Positions 10,384 through 20,622 of a stretch of DNA of 64,000 nucleotides are shown here, piece by piece. The notes beneath the pieces were generated by a model. That model saw only the letters and a list, made by a program, of their open reading frames with translations, was not told the DNA's origin and made no database searches. Position 1 is the first letter of the stretch. Every line of letters starts with the position of its first letter. A program made the translations under genes and the position numbers. This DNA comes from Enoplolaimus lenunculus (lineage: Eukaryota; Nematoda; Enoplea; Enoplida; Thoracostomopsidae), in assembly GCA_030248215.1 (NCBI GenBank), contig JASANG010001689.1, positions 59,845-123,844 on the forward strand, written 5' to 3'.

Positions 10384-10651
10384 TAAGGTAGGTTACCCTG
10401 GATCGAAAGTCCTTGCCACCCATCCTTGGCGGGTACTCCTTATGGTTTGATCGAGGTTGGCTACTAGGTCTAGTTATGCTACTCCGCCCGATCCTGTCCG
10501 GGATGGGTTTCCCATCTCGGGCTCGCAGTGTATACACCATCTGAACGCAAACACTTATCGCTACCGGATCGTTGAGAAAAATGTCGCATAGAATTCTGTT
10601 TGGTAAAAGTTCCTCGTCGGCTGCAAGCCGGCGAACGCCGTTGAAACACAG
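10384..10651 (+). repeat. Left 268-bp terminal inverted repeat
   Basis: Pairs with 14427-14694. It ends at GTTGAAACACAG, directly before a poly-A/poly-G/poly-C tract. It contains the ATG (10581) of the left open frame. Confidence 0.9.
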
Positions 10652-11390
10652 AACCCCAAAAAAAGGGGGAGGACCCCCCCCCCCCCCCCCCCCCACCCCA
10701 AGAAAGAAGGGGAAAAGTGATTTGGAGGCGAGTATTCGGGACGTGCGATATCGGAAGGACGGTAGTTGGCGTGTCTTAGAGGATCAAGGTCGGGAGAAGC
10801 TGCAACGTCTTCGTCAGGCAAGCGAACGGTTCGAGGGCGAACTTCAGCGCAATCAGTACGAACAAGTTCGGGCGCAGTTTCGGGACATTGCGGTGATAAT
10901 GCGAGTGTGTGAGGAAGCGTTGCATAAGTCGGATTATGCCGAGAGGGCGCATAATCTCATGACGCAGTTGGATCCGTTGGTGGACGATGCCACTGGGGCT
11001 TTGGTAGCCATGAATCGACATTTCATGGACATGTTTCGGTCCTTGTGTCATGAGGTAACAAGGGAATTGCATGATAGAGACTGTGACGAAGTTGAAGTGG
11101 TATTGGCGGAAGAGTCAATTCCACCACCGATGGCTGTCATGTGGCATTATTACGGCGGTGTTGGAGAGGATCAGTGGGAGGACATTATTAAGCGTGTATT
11201 TGAAGAAGGACATCCGTTTGCGAGGCGGCTAAGTTTTGTTATAGAGCAGGAACGGGTGCAAAAGACTCACCACAATCGTCCTCTGAGAGATCCGCAATTT
11301 GAAGAACCACCAGAATTGACGGAGGAACAACAACGGTTGCGATGGTGGGAGTCATTTATACGACCAGAGTTGCGAGGTGTTGAAGGATAG
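10581..11390 (+). CDS. Hypothetical protein of the 4.3-kb TIR element
   Basis: 269 codons from the ATG inside the left inverted repeat. The N-terminus (MSHRILFGKSSSSAASRRTP) is Ser- and Arg-rich and is encoded by repeat DNA. A run of 21 C (10674-10694) then gives a polyproline stretch of about seven residues. From about residue 50 to the end the protein is a charged, largely helical domain with many Glu and Arg, including MRVCEEALHKSDYAERAH and LTEEQQRLRWWESFIRP. It has no signal peptide, membrane segment, zinc pattern or transposase triad that I can see. The ORF is clearly more GC-rich than the AT-rich 2 kb after it. I do not recognise the family. The homopolymer makes the frame in that region sensitive to sequencing error. 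Confidence 0.6.
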   Translation: MSHRILFGKSSSSAASRRTPLKHRTPKKGGGPPPPPPPTPRKKGKSDLEASIRDVRYRKDGSWRVLEDQGREKLQRLRQASERFEGELQRNQYEQVRAQFRDIAVIMRVCEEALHKSDYAERAHNLMTQLDPLVDDATGALVAMNRHFMDMFRSLCHEVTRELHDRDCDEVEVVLAEESIPPPMAVMWHYYGGVGEDQWEDIIKRVFEEGHPFARRLSFVIEQERVQKTHHNRPLRDPQFEEPPELTEEQQRLRWWESFIRPELRGVEG

Positions 11391-13410
11391 GCGCGGACCG
11401 AGAGGGAGTCGGCGTTTATTTCTGGGGTGATTTTTGGATGTGATAAGGACTTTAATTTCCTAATCTCGGGTCATGACTTTAATAGCTTCCAAATGACGTT
11501 TTGAATTTCATTTATTGCGAAACAATGTATGGTGCTTTAATAATATAGTCAAAAATAATGATTCTGTTGGACTTGTCTTTCAAACGAAACATTTACGATA
11601 ACGACCTTATTTGGTTTATTATTTTGATATGATTTCAACGAACTGGTACAAGTATTGGTTTGCGATGGGTGCCTTATGAATTATTAACTTGATTACGGTT
11701 AAATATGTTGGTACTAGCAAAATAGTCAAAAGGTGCCTTATATTCGATGTTACTTGGCATTACTGGTATTGACTTGATTACTGGTATTATTTGTATTCGT
11801 TTATATGAAATGTTTTGAATATGGTATTATATGATGTGTGTTTAATTTATGCAGGTTATTAATATATGTTATTGGTTTTATAAGGGAATATAGGAGGTAA
11901 CTAATGTTTTTAACAGAATTTGAACTAAATGGTTTTAGCTGATAATGGACACCTTAATTTCATGAATTTTTCAAAACGGCAGTTTTCTATGTAAAAATCA
12001 AGTTTGGCTTAGTCGGTTAGGATGGTGCTGGGCTCGTGGAAAACGTTAGTAGTGAAGTTAGGGTGTTGCCGAGAAAAGGCTCACCCTGGATGAGAAACGC
12101 GCTGTGCTCTCTCTGCGGAGTTCACGTATCTGTGGTGTCCCCGGTACCCTTTTTGGCGCTTTGCGGTGTTGCCTAGCAACCTCTTGATGAGGGCATCAAG
12201 CACAAAGAAGGGGGGATGTAGGGATACCACTGGATCCGTGACTCCGCTGAGTTGAAATTTTCTGGGGAAACCCGAGAGACACGAAATTTGAGCGTGTCGG
12301 GTTGGAAAACCACTGGTGGAAATGTTTTTGGAGCCGTAGCGGGGTATTCACCTGGGGGATCCAAGTGTGTGACCCCTGGGTGTAGTACTCCGTAGGCGTG
12401 AGATTTGGTGGTTTCAAATTTGAGATCTAGGGGTCTGAAGGGAGAGCGCAGGTGAGTAAAACTAGCGGAAAAGGTTGAGTTGAACTTGATTTGAGTGTTT
12501 TTGAGCCCGGGGCGGTCTTTTCTGTCTTTTGCCGGCTTGTGTAGTCTCTTACAAGTTGGATAGAAACTGGGATTTTTGAAATTTTGAATTTTCGGGGTAA
12601 AGTATGGGGTGTATGTTGTTTATATTTTTGGAAACTTACCTGTAGGATGTTATATGTTATTGAGTTCACGTTAATATTGTTTTGGTGAACTCATCGGCGG
12701 TTATTCTTTGTTGTTTGAACTTACTTGGAATTTGTTTTGCAGATTTAGGTGGTTTTGAGTTTAAATTTGGCGGTTAGATTTGTGTCGTAGTCATTTTAGT
12801 TTTCTGACGGTTAGAATAAGTTGTTATAGTTTTCTTAATGTGGATGTACGAGGAATTCTCTAAAATTTTGGGATGAATTGGTTAGAATTTGGTGAAATTG
12901 AGATCAAGTTTAAAAATTCCGAGTTGTGTTGAATAAAGATTTTTAGCTAGCATCAGTTTTCCTTTTTTCTTGTTCAAGTTTCTTGGCTTTTTAAGTTTGG
13001 CTTGTTTTTTAATGTGCGAATGATGCGTAACGTTTTTATGCTGTAATGTATTTTTATATTTTTGGTTTGGTTTTGAAAATTCCTCACGGAGAAGGAATAT
13101 TTAGTTTTGTGTAATGACATAGTTTTGGTGAATGTTAGGTTTGAAAGATGATTTGGTGTTTATTGGTGAAATTGTAGTTTAGGTTTTCTTTTGGTGAAAA
13201 TTAGCGCTCGTACCGGGGTGGCCGGTACAAGCGCCGTACGGGCTACTCCGGTACGGGTGGCTGTACGCGTTTTTCTGATTGAAATTTCTCGATGAGTACA
13301 TCTAGGCGGAAAACTATTTGCAGACGCGATTTCGAGTTGGGTTAGACTCCGGTTGAGTCTAGCTCGACTCAACCGTGGTTTTAACCCAATTGCATTCAGA
13401 TTAACTACGA
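11391..13410. other. Interior of the 4.3-kb element, mostly non-coding
   Basis: AT-rich, with scattered stops in all frames. A GC-richer stretch at about 12000-12420 has no long frame. It may hold introns of an element gene, but I cannot place exons. Confidence 0.4.
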
Positions 13411-13420
13411 TATAAATTAT
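13411..13420 (+). promoter_or_regulatory. Possible TATA box
   Basis: A TATAAATTATA-like word lies about 120 bp upstream of the ATG at 13533. Weak evidence by itself. Confidence 0.3.
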
Positions 13421-13532
13421 ACTACGCGCTCAATAGCTCGCGCTTATTTAACTGATGCAATTTATCCACTAATAACATCGATATCATTCAAGTTTTTATT
13501 CCGGAAACAAAACTATCGGACTTGGCTCAAAC

Positions 13533-13760
13533 ATGGACCAAAGTACTCGAGACAGTCCGCCGCGAACTCCTCCCCCAACGAAATCTGCGTCTTCAACATC
13601 GGAGACCATTCCCGTGTCACCTAGAACGTTAGCTCGGTTGAATCCGCTCGCGGAAGAGTTTCGTCCGGCGACACCGGAAGGGGGCCGGTGGGCGGCAAGT
13701 CCACCGGCTCGGGAAGAAGTAGCGGCATGGGAAATCACGCTACGGCGAGAGGCGGAACAG
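13533..13760 (+). CDS. First exon of a second gene in the 4.3-kb element
   Basis: ATG at 13533 begins MDQSTRDSPPRTPPPTKSAS, a Ser/Thr/Pro-rich N-terminus. It runs 76 codons to a strong donor, GGAACAG/GTAAAGAG, after EEVAAWEITLRREAEQ. Beyond the donor the frame decays quickly, which supports a real splice. No downstream exon is recognised before the right inverted repeat. The composition resembles the N-terminus of the left gene (basic, Ser/Pro-rich), but the two are not obviously homologous. Function unknown. Confidence 0.45.
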
Positions 13761-14366
13761 GTAAAGAGCCATGTTTTGGTCAAGTCTGTAGGTAGAAACC
13801 TTGGAACATTAGGTATGGCTCAATGCTTAAACATGACATAGATATATTGAATAATGCATAATGTGGTACTGGGTTATAACTTCATAATAAACCAAAGGTG
13901 TCCGATTTGATAAGGGATGTTAGCCCCTATGATTTTTGGGTTGTTTGGAAATTCTGTTTCAGTACTGACTCTGAGATTATTGTTTTACCGAATTGGCGCC
14001 ATTGTTTTTGTTGGATTCCCGCAGGACGGGAATATTTCTGTTATTTCGGACCCAGACTTGCGCGGGTCGCTACCGAGCAAGTCCGGGTCGGAATTTGTTA
14101 TCGTGTCCGGACCGGAGGTGGATATTTTTCTTTTTCCTTTTTCCTTTTTCTTTTTCCCGGGTGATTTTTGAGCGCTGAGTATTGAATGATTATTGCGTAT
14201 AGTAAAAATTTCTACAGCCTTAGAAATAGGCGGTGCGGGTCCCCATTTTTCTTTTTCCTTTTTGACCAACTCCTTTTTACCAAGAATTTATTTTTCCCCG
14301 CACTCCGAATTTTTCCTGCCCACTGGATGGTCAATGCAATTTTGCCACGGTGGTCAGAAATTTTAC

Positions 14367-14497
14367 CTGGGGGCAGGAATGCGCGAGGATAAGAGTCTCC
14401 TAGCCCCAAATCTTTTTCGGGATAATCTGTGTTTCAACGGCGTTCGCCGGCTTGCAGCCGGCGAGGAACTTTTACCAAACAGAATTATATGCGACAT
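14367..14497 (-). CDS. Mirror-image first exon encoded by the right inverted repeat
   Basis: On the minus strand an ATG at 14497, exactly as far from the right end as 10581 is from the left, opens MSHIILFGKSSSPAASRRTP. The frame leaves the inverted repeat and reaches a good donor, CCCCCAG/GTAAAA, after about 43 codons. The two arms thus both carry a promoter-proximal coding start and could drive converging transcripts with a shared N-terminus. Downstream exons are not identified; a Lys-rich minus-strand frame at 13985-14269 is one possibility. Confidence 0.4.
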
Positions 14498-14694
14498 TTT
14501 TCTCAACGATCCGGTAGCGATGAATATTTGCGTTCAGATGGTGTATACACTGCGAGCCCGAGATGGGAAACCCATCCCGGACGCGATCGGGCGGAGTAGC
14601 ATAACTAGACCTAGTAGCCAACCTCGATCAAACCATAAGGAGTACCCGCCAAGGATGGGTGGCAAGGACTTTCGATCCAGGGTAACCTACCTTA
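14427..14694 (-). repeat. Right 268-bp terminal inverted repeat
   Basis: Reverse complement of 10384-10651 with about 7 substitutions, for example two near GATCCTGTCC and three near CACTTATCG. Confidence 0.9.
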
Positions 14695-14778
14695 TACTAA
14701 CAATCATAATATCCGGTTGCTGCCTGAAGGCAACAGACTGGTTCGGAACGTTGTGAAATGACCATCTTCGATCAACAT

Positions 14779-14880
14779 TTCCGGACTTTCATAGGGATCT
14801 TTGTATACCCCCTGGGGCCTAAAATTATCTTTGGACTTTCATTGAGATCTTTGTATACCCCCTGGGGCCTAAAATTATCC
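14779..14880 (+). repeat. Tandem duplication, 2 x about 50 bp
   Basis: The block GGACTTTCATAGGGATCTTT...CCTGGGGCCTAAAATTATC occurs twice in direct succession with two or three differences. Confidence 0.8.
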
Positions 14881-15077
14881 CTTTTCAATGTCTGACAATA
14901 TAAATAAACCGTTTATGAATTTACGCAAACAAATGACACTCGTATTTTTTTACTCAATTTTAATATCAAAATTTAGTGTGCCGCAAGATTAAAGATTAAA
15001 GATAAACATTTCATCAAACGAGACCGAGACTAACATCCAATGAAAATCGAAGATCCACAGAAAAATTCAAGGAGGTA

Positions 15078-15188
15078 AGTTTAAGCTTTAGACTATTTTT
15101 GCATAATCTTAGGTATAAGCTCATTCTTTACGTTTAGGCTTAGGCATATGCTTATACTACTGTTACAGCCTAGTTCTATACATTGGCC
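15078..15188 (-). mobile_element. Family A MITE fragment
   Basis: Reverse orientation: TTTAAGCTTTAGACTA, a short TTAGGC array, GCATATGCTTATACTACTG, then TTCTATACATTGGCC. The other end is missing. Confidence 0.65.
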
Positions 15189-15364
15189 AGATCGAATAAC
15201 GCTCTTGGACTACAGTAGTTTTGCAATTGGGTACATTTTGTGTACGAAGGAATATATTCAGCGTGCGTTGCGTTTTAGTCGACCGTCATCGTTTATGAGG
15301 GTGTCACTTTTCCGGTGGTGCTGGTCATGTGCCGTGTTTCATTGAAGCGGAAATTTTTTCAGGC

Positions 15365-15464
15365 ACTATACTTTTGATGACGTCACTATACTTTTGATGA
15401 CGTCGCTATACTTTTGATGACGTCAGTACACTTTTGATGACGTCACAATACTTTTGATGACGTC
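15365..15464 (+). repeat. Five 20-bp repeats each with a TGACGTC core
   Basis: The unit CTATACTTTTGATGACGTCA is repeated five times in perfect 20-bp register. TGACGTC occurs at 15378, 15398, 15418, 15438 and 15458, three of them extended to the palindrome TGACGTCA. That palindrome is the classical CRE/ATF binding site. Confidence 0.9.
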
Positions 15465-15655
15465 CGACGCCGTCTGGCACCGTATCTCGACGCATGTGTA
15501 TTGCCGCATGACACAGCATATCGATTTAAATTTTTGAGGTGCTGTGCCAGCGCCACGCCTAATCGACGGCTACCCCAAAATTTTGTGGCAAAGCAAGACG
15601 AAACTACAGCGCACGCTGGTAAATTTTATACCAAAGTAAAATTATCCTATCAACA

Positions 15656-15939
15656 CAGGGGCGTAGCCAGGGGTATATGGGGCCATGGTCCCCCAATAGT
15701 TTTGGAGAAATTTCATTTTGGAATAAATATTGAAATTATGATCTCCTGTGCGTTTCATTCCCACACACACCAGTTGTTGGTGCTGTTCTATTCCGAACCG
15801 ACATTGCTTTTGTGGTATATGTACCAAAATTTATTTTCACACACGCTGTTGTGTGTAGTGACTGTTTCTGAACGATTAACACGCTATATATTTAAAGTAT
15901 TTGTGTGTTCCCAAAACGAAACTCATGACTACGCCCATG
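15656..15939 (+). mobile_element. hAT-like MITE with 8-bp target duplication
   Basis: The ends are CAGGGGCGTAGCCAGG and CATGACTACGCCCATG. TATCAACA is duplicated exactly on both sides (15648-15655, 15940-15947), as for hAT insertions. Any open frame inside is incidental. Confidence 0.85.
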
Positions 15940-15947
15940 TATCAACA

Positions 15948-16254
15948 TAGTCTTGTCTAAGGATTATAGATTCTTCGTCTAACTAATAATATAAATTTAA
16001 ATCTTGCACTGTCAATAGACAAGATTAAGTTTTTGCTTTTAAAATCTAATTTAGTTGAACGACAAACCACAACAATTGTAAGAATTAAGCAAAATAATCA
16101 CATTACTAATATCATATTATGCCACAAAAATTACTTTATTAAATTATAATTTGGGACACATTTGCTTCTGGCCAAGGTACCACACTTATGTTGGTAGCAA
16201 TAAAGTTAACCTGGTTCATGTACTATTTTCGGCCACATTTAAAATTAACGCTTC
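15948..16254. other. Intronic unassigned AT-rich sequence
   Basis: No feature recognised. Confidence 0.4.
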
Positions 16255-16825
16255 CGTTTAGGTTTAAGCTTCAAGCTTTAGGCTTAAGCTCAAAGGTTTA
16301 GGCTTAAGCTTAACGGTTTAGGCTTTACCTTAAACGTTTAGGCTTAAGCTTAAAGGTTTAGGCTTAAGCTTAAAGGTTTAGGCTTAAGCTTAAAAGTTTA
16401 GGCTTAAGCTTAAAAGTTTAGGCATTACCTAAAAGGTTTAGTCTTAAGCTTAAAGGTTTAGGCTTAAGCTTAAAGGTTTAGGGTTAAGCTTAAAGGTTTA
16501 GGCTTAAGCTTAAAGGTTTAGACTTTACCTTAAAGGTTTAGTCTTAAGCTTAAAGGTTTAGGCTTAAGGTTAAAGGTTTAGGCTTAAGCTTAAAGGTTTA
16601 GGCTTAAGCTTAAAGGTTTAGGCTTAAGCTTAAAGGTTTAGACTTTACCTTAAAGGTTTAGTCTTAAGCTAAAAGGTTTAAGCTTAAAGGTTTAGGCTTT
16701 AGCTTAAAGGTTTAGGCTTAAGCTTAAAGGTTTAGGCTTAAGCTTAAAGGTTTAGGCTTAAGCTTAAAGGTTTATGCTTAAGCTTAAATGTTTAGTCTTA
16801 AGCTTAAAGGTTTAGGCTTAGTTAT
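16255..16825 (+). repeat. Tandem array, about 28 units of 20 bp (TTAGGCTTAAGCTTAAAGGT)
   Basis: A regular 20-bp period with scattered substitutions, such as TTTACC for TTAAGC. The unit contains TTAGGC and the HindIII-like palindrome TTAAGCTTAA, both typical of the family A interior. It looks like a local expansion of part of such an element, although family A ends are not visible beside it. Confidence 0.9.
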
Positions 16826-17212
16826 ACGGCGTGTGAAAAAATCTAAACCTAAGCCTACGGCTAAACCTATGCAGGCGCAGTGTACAAACGCCGATAAGCT
16901 CCTGAATCTACATATAAAGGTATGGTCAGGCTAAAATTGTCAAAAAGTCCGCCAATTTAAATTATTTTAAAAAATACAAAATTTGAATCATCTGTAAAAC
17001 GCGGCTGCCATACGCAACAGTTACGTTTTAAAAATATTTTGATTTCATAGAATATTTTCGAGTGAAATTAGTCTGATTTACCATTGACGAAAATTTAATA
17101 TTGAAATTTAAACACAGTCCGGAACGGCTGCAAGCTTACAAATACACAAATTTGGAAAATTCTTGGTCTAAATTTGAAGCACACCAGAGCCTAGTTTTAA
17201 ATGTCAATGCAG
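16826..17212. other. Unassigned intronic sequence
   Basis: Short degenerate CCTAAGCCTA motifs near 16845-16870. Nothing else seen. Confidence 0.4.
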
Positions 17213-17368
17213 GTCCGTAGCCAGTTCACCTTGCTAGGTGGTGTTAAACATGTTTCAGGAGGCGTATGCAAGAGTATTCGATGATATACAAGCAAGGTTG
17301 AAAATTTTTCATGAGCGAATTGTTCTAGGGAAGGTTGAGCGTCCCTGCCGTCGTTCTGGCTACGGAGA
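17213..17368 (+). mobile_element. Family E MITE (GTAGCCAG ends)
   Basis: Begins GTCCGTAGCCAGTTCACC and ends TCTGGCTACGGAGAC, an inverted pair. The interior word TACAAGCAAGGTTGAAAAT is diagnostic. Relatives lie at 25845, 33272, 38552, 46431, 56310 and 58498. Confidence 0.75.
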
Positions 17369-17876
17369 CCCGGATCAGGAGCTCAAACTGAGTTCCCGGG
17401 CGATTAACCTCAGTAAATTGAACTTACATAACACCCGTGGAGTTGAGCTTCCAAACGCATATACTGGTTTATCCCGTTTCGATTTGGCAAGACGAACGCT
17501 TTGTTGTTCTAACCGTTGGGTGTATGCGTGTTTTTTCGCCTAATATTAATACAAATTATATTAATGAAATTATTAAACTTTTGAACTTTGAAACAAAATA
17601 TAATTTTTATATTCTTTTTCAATAATACGACAATATATCATCATGGTACACCGCAGTTATTTGTATCCGGTTCCGGCGGAGATAGACATCCCACAGCTGT
17701 AGAAGTGTGATTTACCAGAGATTCTAGCGATTTCAGTAGCGAGAATTTTGACGACCTTTTTCAAAATTGTTCTGTTTTATGATTTTTAAAGTATTTTTCA
17801 GCCAAGTCAATGAAATATTAATTGCAGAAATTTGCGAGAAATACAATTCCTAAAAAAATCCAAAATAGACACTTTT
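17369..17876. other. Unassigned intronic sequence
   Basis: No gene recognised. Confidence 0.4.
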
Positions 17877-17877
17877 A

Positions 17878-17953
17878 TTAGGATTGCGCTATACGTTTTT
17901 GTGCCACAAATCGCTGCTCGGCGACATCTGGTGCTGAACGAAGCGCAATCCTA
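17878..17953. mobile_element. 76-bp inverted-repeat element
   Basis: Perfect 13-bp inverted ends, TTAGGATTGCGCT and AGCGCAATCCTAA, bracket about 50 bp. Only one copy is seen here. Confidence 0.5.
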
Positions 17954-18263
17954 ATTTTACCCTCAGTTAAGCATAGAAACTTAATTTTTTTGTTGCTTTT
18001 TACGAATCCTAAACCCTGTTAATCATCTCACAATTAAGACTAAAAACGCGTTTCAAATACACAAATAAACAACAATTTAGAGAAGAAAAGTTTGCTCAAA
18101 ATATTGCAATTGACTTGCACAAATTGCACAAACTTGCAGTTTGCAATTGAAAACGCAAAACAGATATCACTTCAACAAGTGAATAGAACCTCTTCTTTAA
18201 AGCATTAATTTACTAGTTTTATTTGCGAAAATTGATCTATTTTCAAACGTTATTTAGTATGAA

Positions 18264-18720
18264 TCTACGACAATTCGTCGCCCGGCAACTTGTCGCCCAG
18301 CAGTGTCCTAAAGCCTATGAATAAAGCCAAGAGTGTATAATATAGGAAGAGTGTGACACTATGCATACAACACGTATTAGCGTGATGTAGTATCACGCGG
18401 ACCCTACTTTGTCTAACCCCCCTTGATTGAGGGGGGGATCGGTCATAAAATGTTTTGGAGACAAGTGGAAACATGCTTTCAATATGCATAAACTATGCGA
18501 CGTTACTGATAACAAACTGCTGCAGCTGTAGGTAAGACCCCCCTCAAACAATGGTGGGGTAGTATCTAACAAGGTCCGCGTAATATCACGCAATATATGT
18601 GTATAGATGGCGAAGTGTCATACTCTCCATTATACACTCTTGATAAAACTAAACATAATCTTCTGAGCGTAATCCTAAGCCTAAACCTAAGCATAATGGC
18701 GGGCGACGAATTGTGATACC
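18264..18720 (+). mobile_element. Family H MITE interrupted by a family I element
   Basis: The outer ends are CTACGACAATTCGTCGCCC and GGGCGACGAATTGTGATACC. The interior matches other H copies (CAGTGTCCTAAAGCCTATGAATAAA; CCTAAGCATAATGGC) once the insert at about 18330-18640 is set aside. Confidence 0.8.
18330..18640 (+). mobile_element. Family I TIR element nested in family H
   Basis: The ends GAGTGTATAATATAGG and ATTATACACTC are an inverted pair. Inner blocks GTATCACGCGGACC and GGTCCGCGTAATATCACG also pair, and CCCCCCTTGATTGAGGGGGG forms a small hairpin. It is related to 1584-1851. Confidence 0.75.
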
Positions 18721-19711
18721 TGTTAGAACAGTATTGGTATAATCCCTTACCCAAAAAACAGCTGCTGCATAATAAATATTGTGTACTTGTTTTCTTCCCC
18801 CCACCAGACCCATCATATAATAACTGAATTAATATAATAGGCCAAGGCTTAAGTTAAACCCGAGCCTAAGAAGCCTAAGCCAAAGGCTAAGCCTCAGCCT
18901 AGTGCTCAGCCATACCTTAAGCTTACTAAAATAATTAAATCAACGACGGGGAACTTTTGCCGTCTATGAAATTAGCATTAATGCGCTGGGGGGTGGCCTA
19001 AACAAACGCCAAAAATGTTGGTTTCAGTTCAAAAATAGTTTCATTGAGTGAATGGTCGAAACATTTTCGTGGTCGAGTTTAAGAGCAACTGAATTATTTA
19101 TAGTCGAGTCCTACGGGTCGGTAAACGTTCGTCTACTTAAACCCATACGTTGTCTGATTGCTAAATGTAGATAAGGCAAATTAAAAGGTAAACAAAACAA
19201 ATTTCACACCAAACTGTGAAACTTTGATCATTGCAACGGTGCATGGATCACAAGATGTTCCAAGCAGGGGGCGGCGACGAGATGAAACGAATACTCCGCT
19301 TCTTATGTGGGCAGAGATGGACGGTTTCGGTTAAAAACCAAGACCGAGACCGAAATCTAACCACCGAAACCGGCTATAAAATGTCTCGTTCTCAGACAAT
19401 TTTTGACCATCACCGGAAAAATTAAAAATGTTCAAAATTTGCTATTTCTGATGCTTCTTGTTCGTTGTTTTTTGTGTTTATTTCATAAGTTTTTGTGTGT
19501 TTTCAGAATATCTGGTAATAATTACTGTGTAACTATGAAACATTTATAGATTCACAGCGAAATTTTATTTACCAGACATCACTTACTTCAATATATTAAC
19601 TTGTACTTTTGACACGATTTTTCAGGCATCCAGCATTTGCTGCATCTTCGAGTTCTGGACTCGATCCCAAACCATCAAGGCTCAAAAACCTAACCCGACA
19701 CCGAGACTCCC
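18721..19711. other. Intronic sequence with degraded GCCTAA motifs
   Basis: 18838-18925 is a decayed CCTAAG-rich fragment. The rest is unassigned. Confidence 0.4.
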
Positions 19712-19827
19712 ATCTTTGTCAGTGAGTCAAATTTGACTCTGGCTTGAGTCGAATTAGACACAGTTTGTGTAGTCAGGAAAAGCCTATTTCCCAGAGAGTC
19801 AATTTGACTCCCTATTTTTTTGCAGTG
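19712..19827. mobile_element. Family D fold-back MITE, half copy
   Basis: Only the right half, ending TTTTTTTGCAGTG, with GAGTCAATTTGACTC. Confidence 0.75.
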
Positions 19828-19997
19828 AACGCATCCGTCGCCACTAAACCGTTTCAATAAAAAAACTAAATCAAAAGATATAACTTCAACAAAATTCTTT
19901 GTCTTTAGACGAAATTTTGAGCGGTTAGAAAACATTTTTCAGCACCCACTATGCGGTCAGCTCGCCTACAACCCGGCTTTCAAATTATTGTTCGTAC

Positions 19998-20157
19998 CGT
20001 TTCCTGTTTTTCGATCTGCATCCGCCGACGTTCGCACTGTTGACGACGTTGGCGGTCACGTGACTTTCGTTGCTCCAGTTGACTCGCAATGCGGTCATCG
20101 CGTGCTCGTCGACGCTCGGCGTCACGTTTTTCGAGCTCGTGATGCTTAGCGACGCGT
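19998..20157 (-). CDS. MAP7/ensconsin-like protein, N-terminal coiled-coil exon
   Basis: The minus-strand acceptor is AAATATTTTGTAG and the donor is GAAACG/GTACGA. It encodes about 53 residues, RVAKHHELEKRDAERRRARD and onwards to RRMQIEKQET, almost all Arg, Glu, Lys, Gln and Asp, a clear charged helix. In MAP7 proteins a coiled coil of this type near the N-terminus is the main microtubule-binding domain. I place the exon in the MAP7-like gene because it has the same strand, the expected order (coiled coil, disordered linker, MAP7 domain) and no competing gene between. It could instead belong to another coiled-coil gene. Start-codon exons must lie above 20157 and were not found. Confidence 0.6.
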
Positions 20158-20288
20158 CTACAAAATATTTCTAAGTTAAACAGTACCATATCTCAGTTCA
20201 ACAACTGAATTTAGTTTAATACTATAAAATAGTGTCAGGGCGGCTGCTGCCCACCAAACCCCCCGCAATTTCAACGAACTCTAAGCAC

Positions 20289-20492
20289 GATATAATGTTG
20301 CTTTTAGCGCCGTAACAGTAGATTAAACGTATTACTAAGCGTAAGCCTAGACCTAAGCATTGCTAAAGCGTATTCCTAAGCCTAAGCCTAAGCCTAAGCC
20401 TAAACCTAAGCAAAAAATGTAATCTAAAATATAAGCCTTACAGTTTTAGAGACCCACCAGAAACCGGGACGGCCGTAAAAGTAACATTGGCC
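20289..20492 (+). mobile_element. Family B MITE with GCCTAA array
   Basis: Right end AAAAGTAACATTGGCC; the left end has lost its first bases (AATGTTGCTTTTAGCG). CACGATAT flanks both sides exactly, an 8-bp target duplication. Interior: CAGTAGATTAAACG, a hexamer array, then ATGTAATCTAAAAT. Confidence 0.75.
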
Positions 20493-20570
20493 CACGATAT
20501 AATGCTATTAATCCACCCAAATCTTTATACGCAAAGCAGGTTGTTATTATTAGAATAGCTGAAATTTCTA

Positions 20571-20622
20571 CTGTAGTGACCCGAATAAGAGGGGGTAATA
20601 AGAGGGCGTCCCCAAAGTTAGT
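20571..20622 (+). mobile_element. Family C MITE end fragment
   Basis: CTGTAGTGACCCGAATAAGA preceded by TA. Only the left 50 bp are present. Confidence 0.7.

Larger units (their letters stand above)
10384..14694. mobile_element. Unclassified 4.3-kb DNA element with 268-bp inverted repeats
   Basis: The arms at 10384-10651 and 14427-14694 are exact-length inverted copies with about 7 mismatches in 268 bp and no indels. The outer ends read TAAGGTAGGTTACCCTGG, and TA flanks both sides (10382-10383, 14695-14696), suggesting a TA target duplication. The same start codon context lies 197 bp in from each end, and both arms encode a closely similar N-terminus. Between the arms are a 269-codon frame, a second gene start at 13533 and otherwise AT-rich DNA. 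No DDE transposase, polymerase or other replication motif is recognisable. It could be a non-autonomous derivative or a little-known family. It lies in a MAP7-like intron. Confidence 0.85.

Noticed and set aside
10671-10821. Gly-rich minus-strand frames at the poly-C tract
   Set aside because: Antisense shadow of the left frame of the 4.3-kb element.
16255-16825. True telomere or chromosome end
   Set aside because: The array is internal, has a 20-bp rather than 6-bp period, and is flanked by ordinary sequence on both sides.
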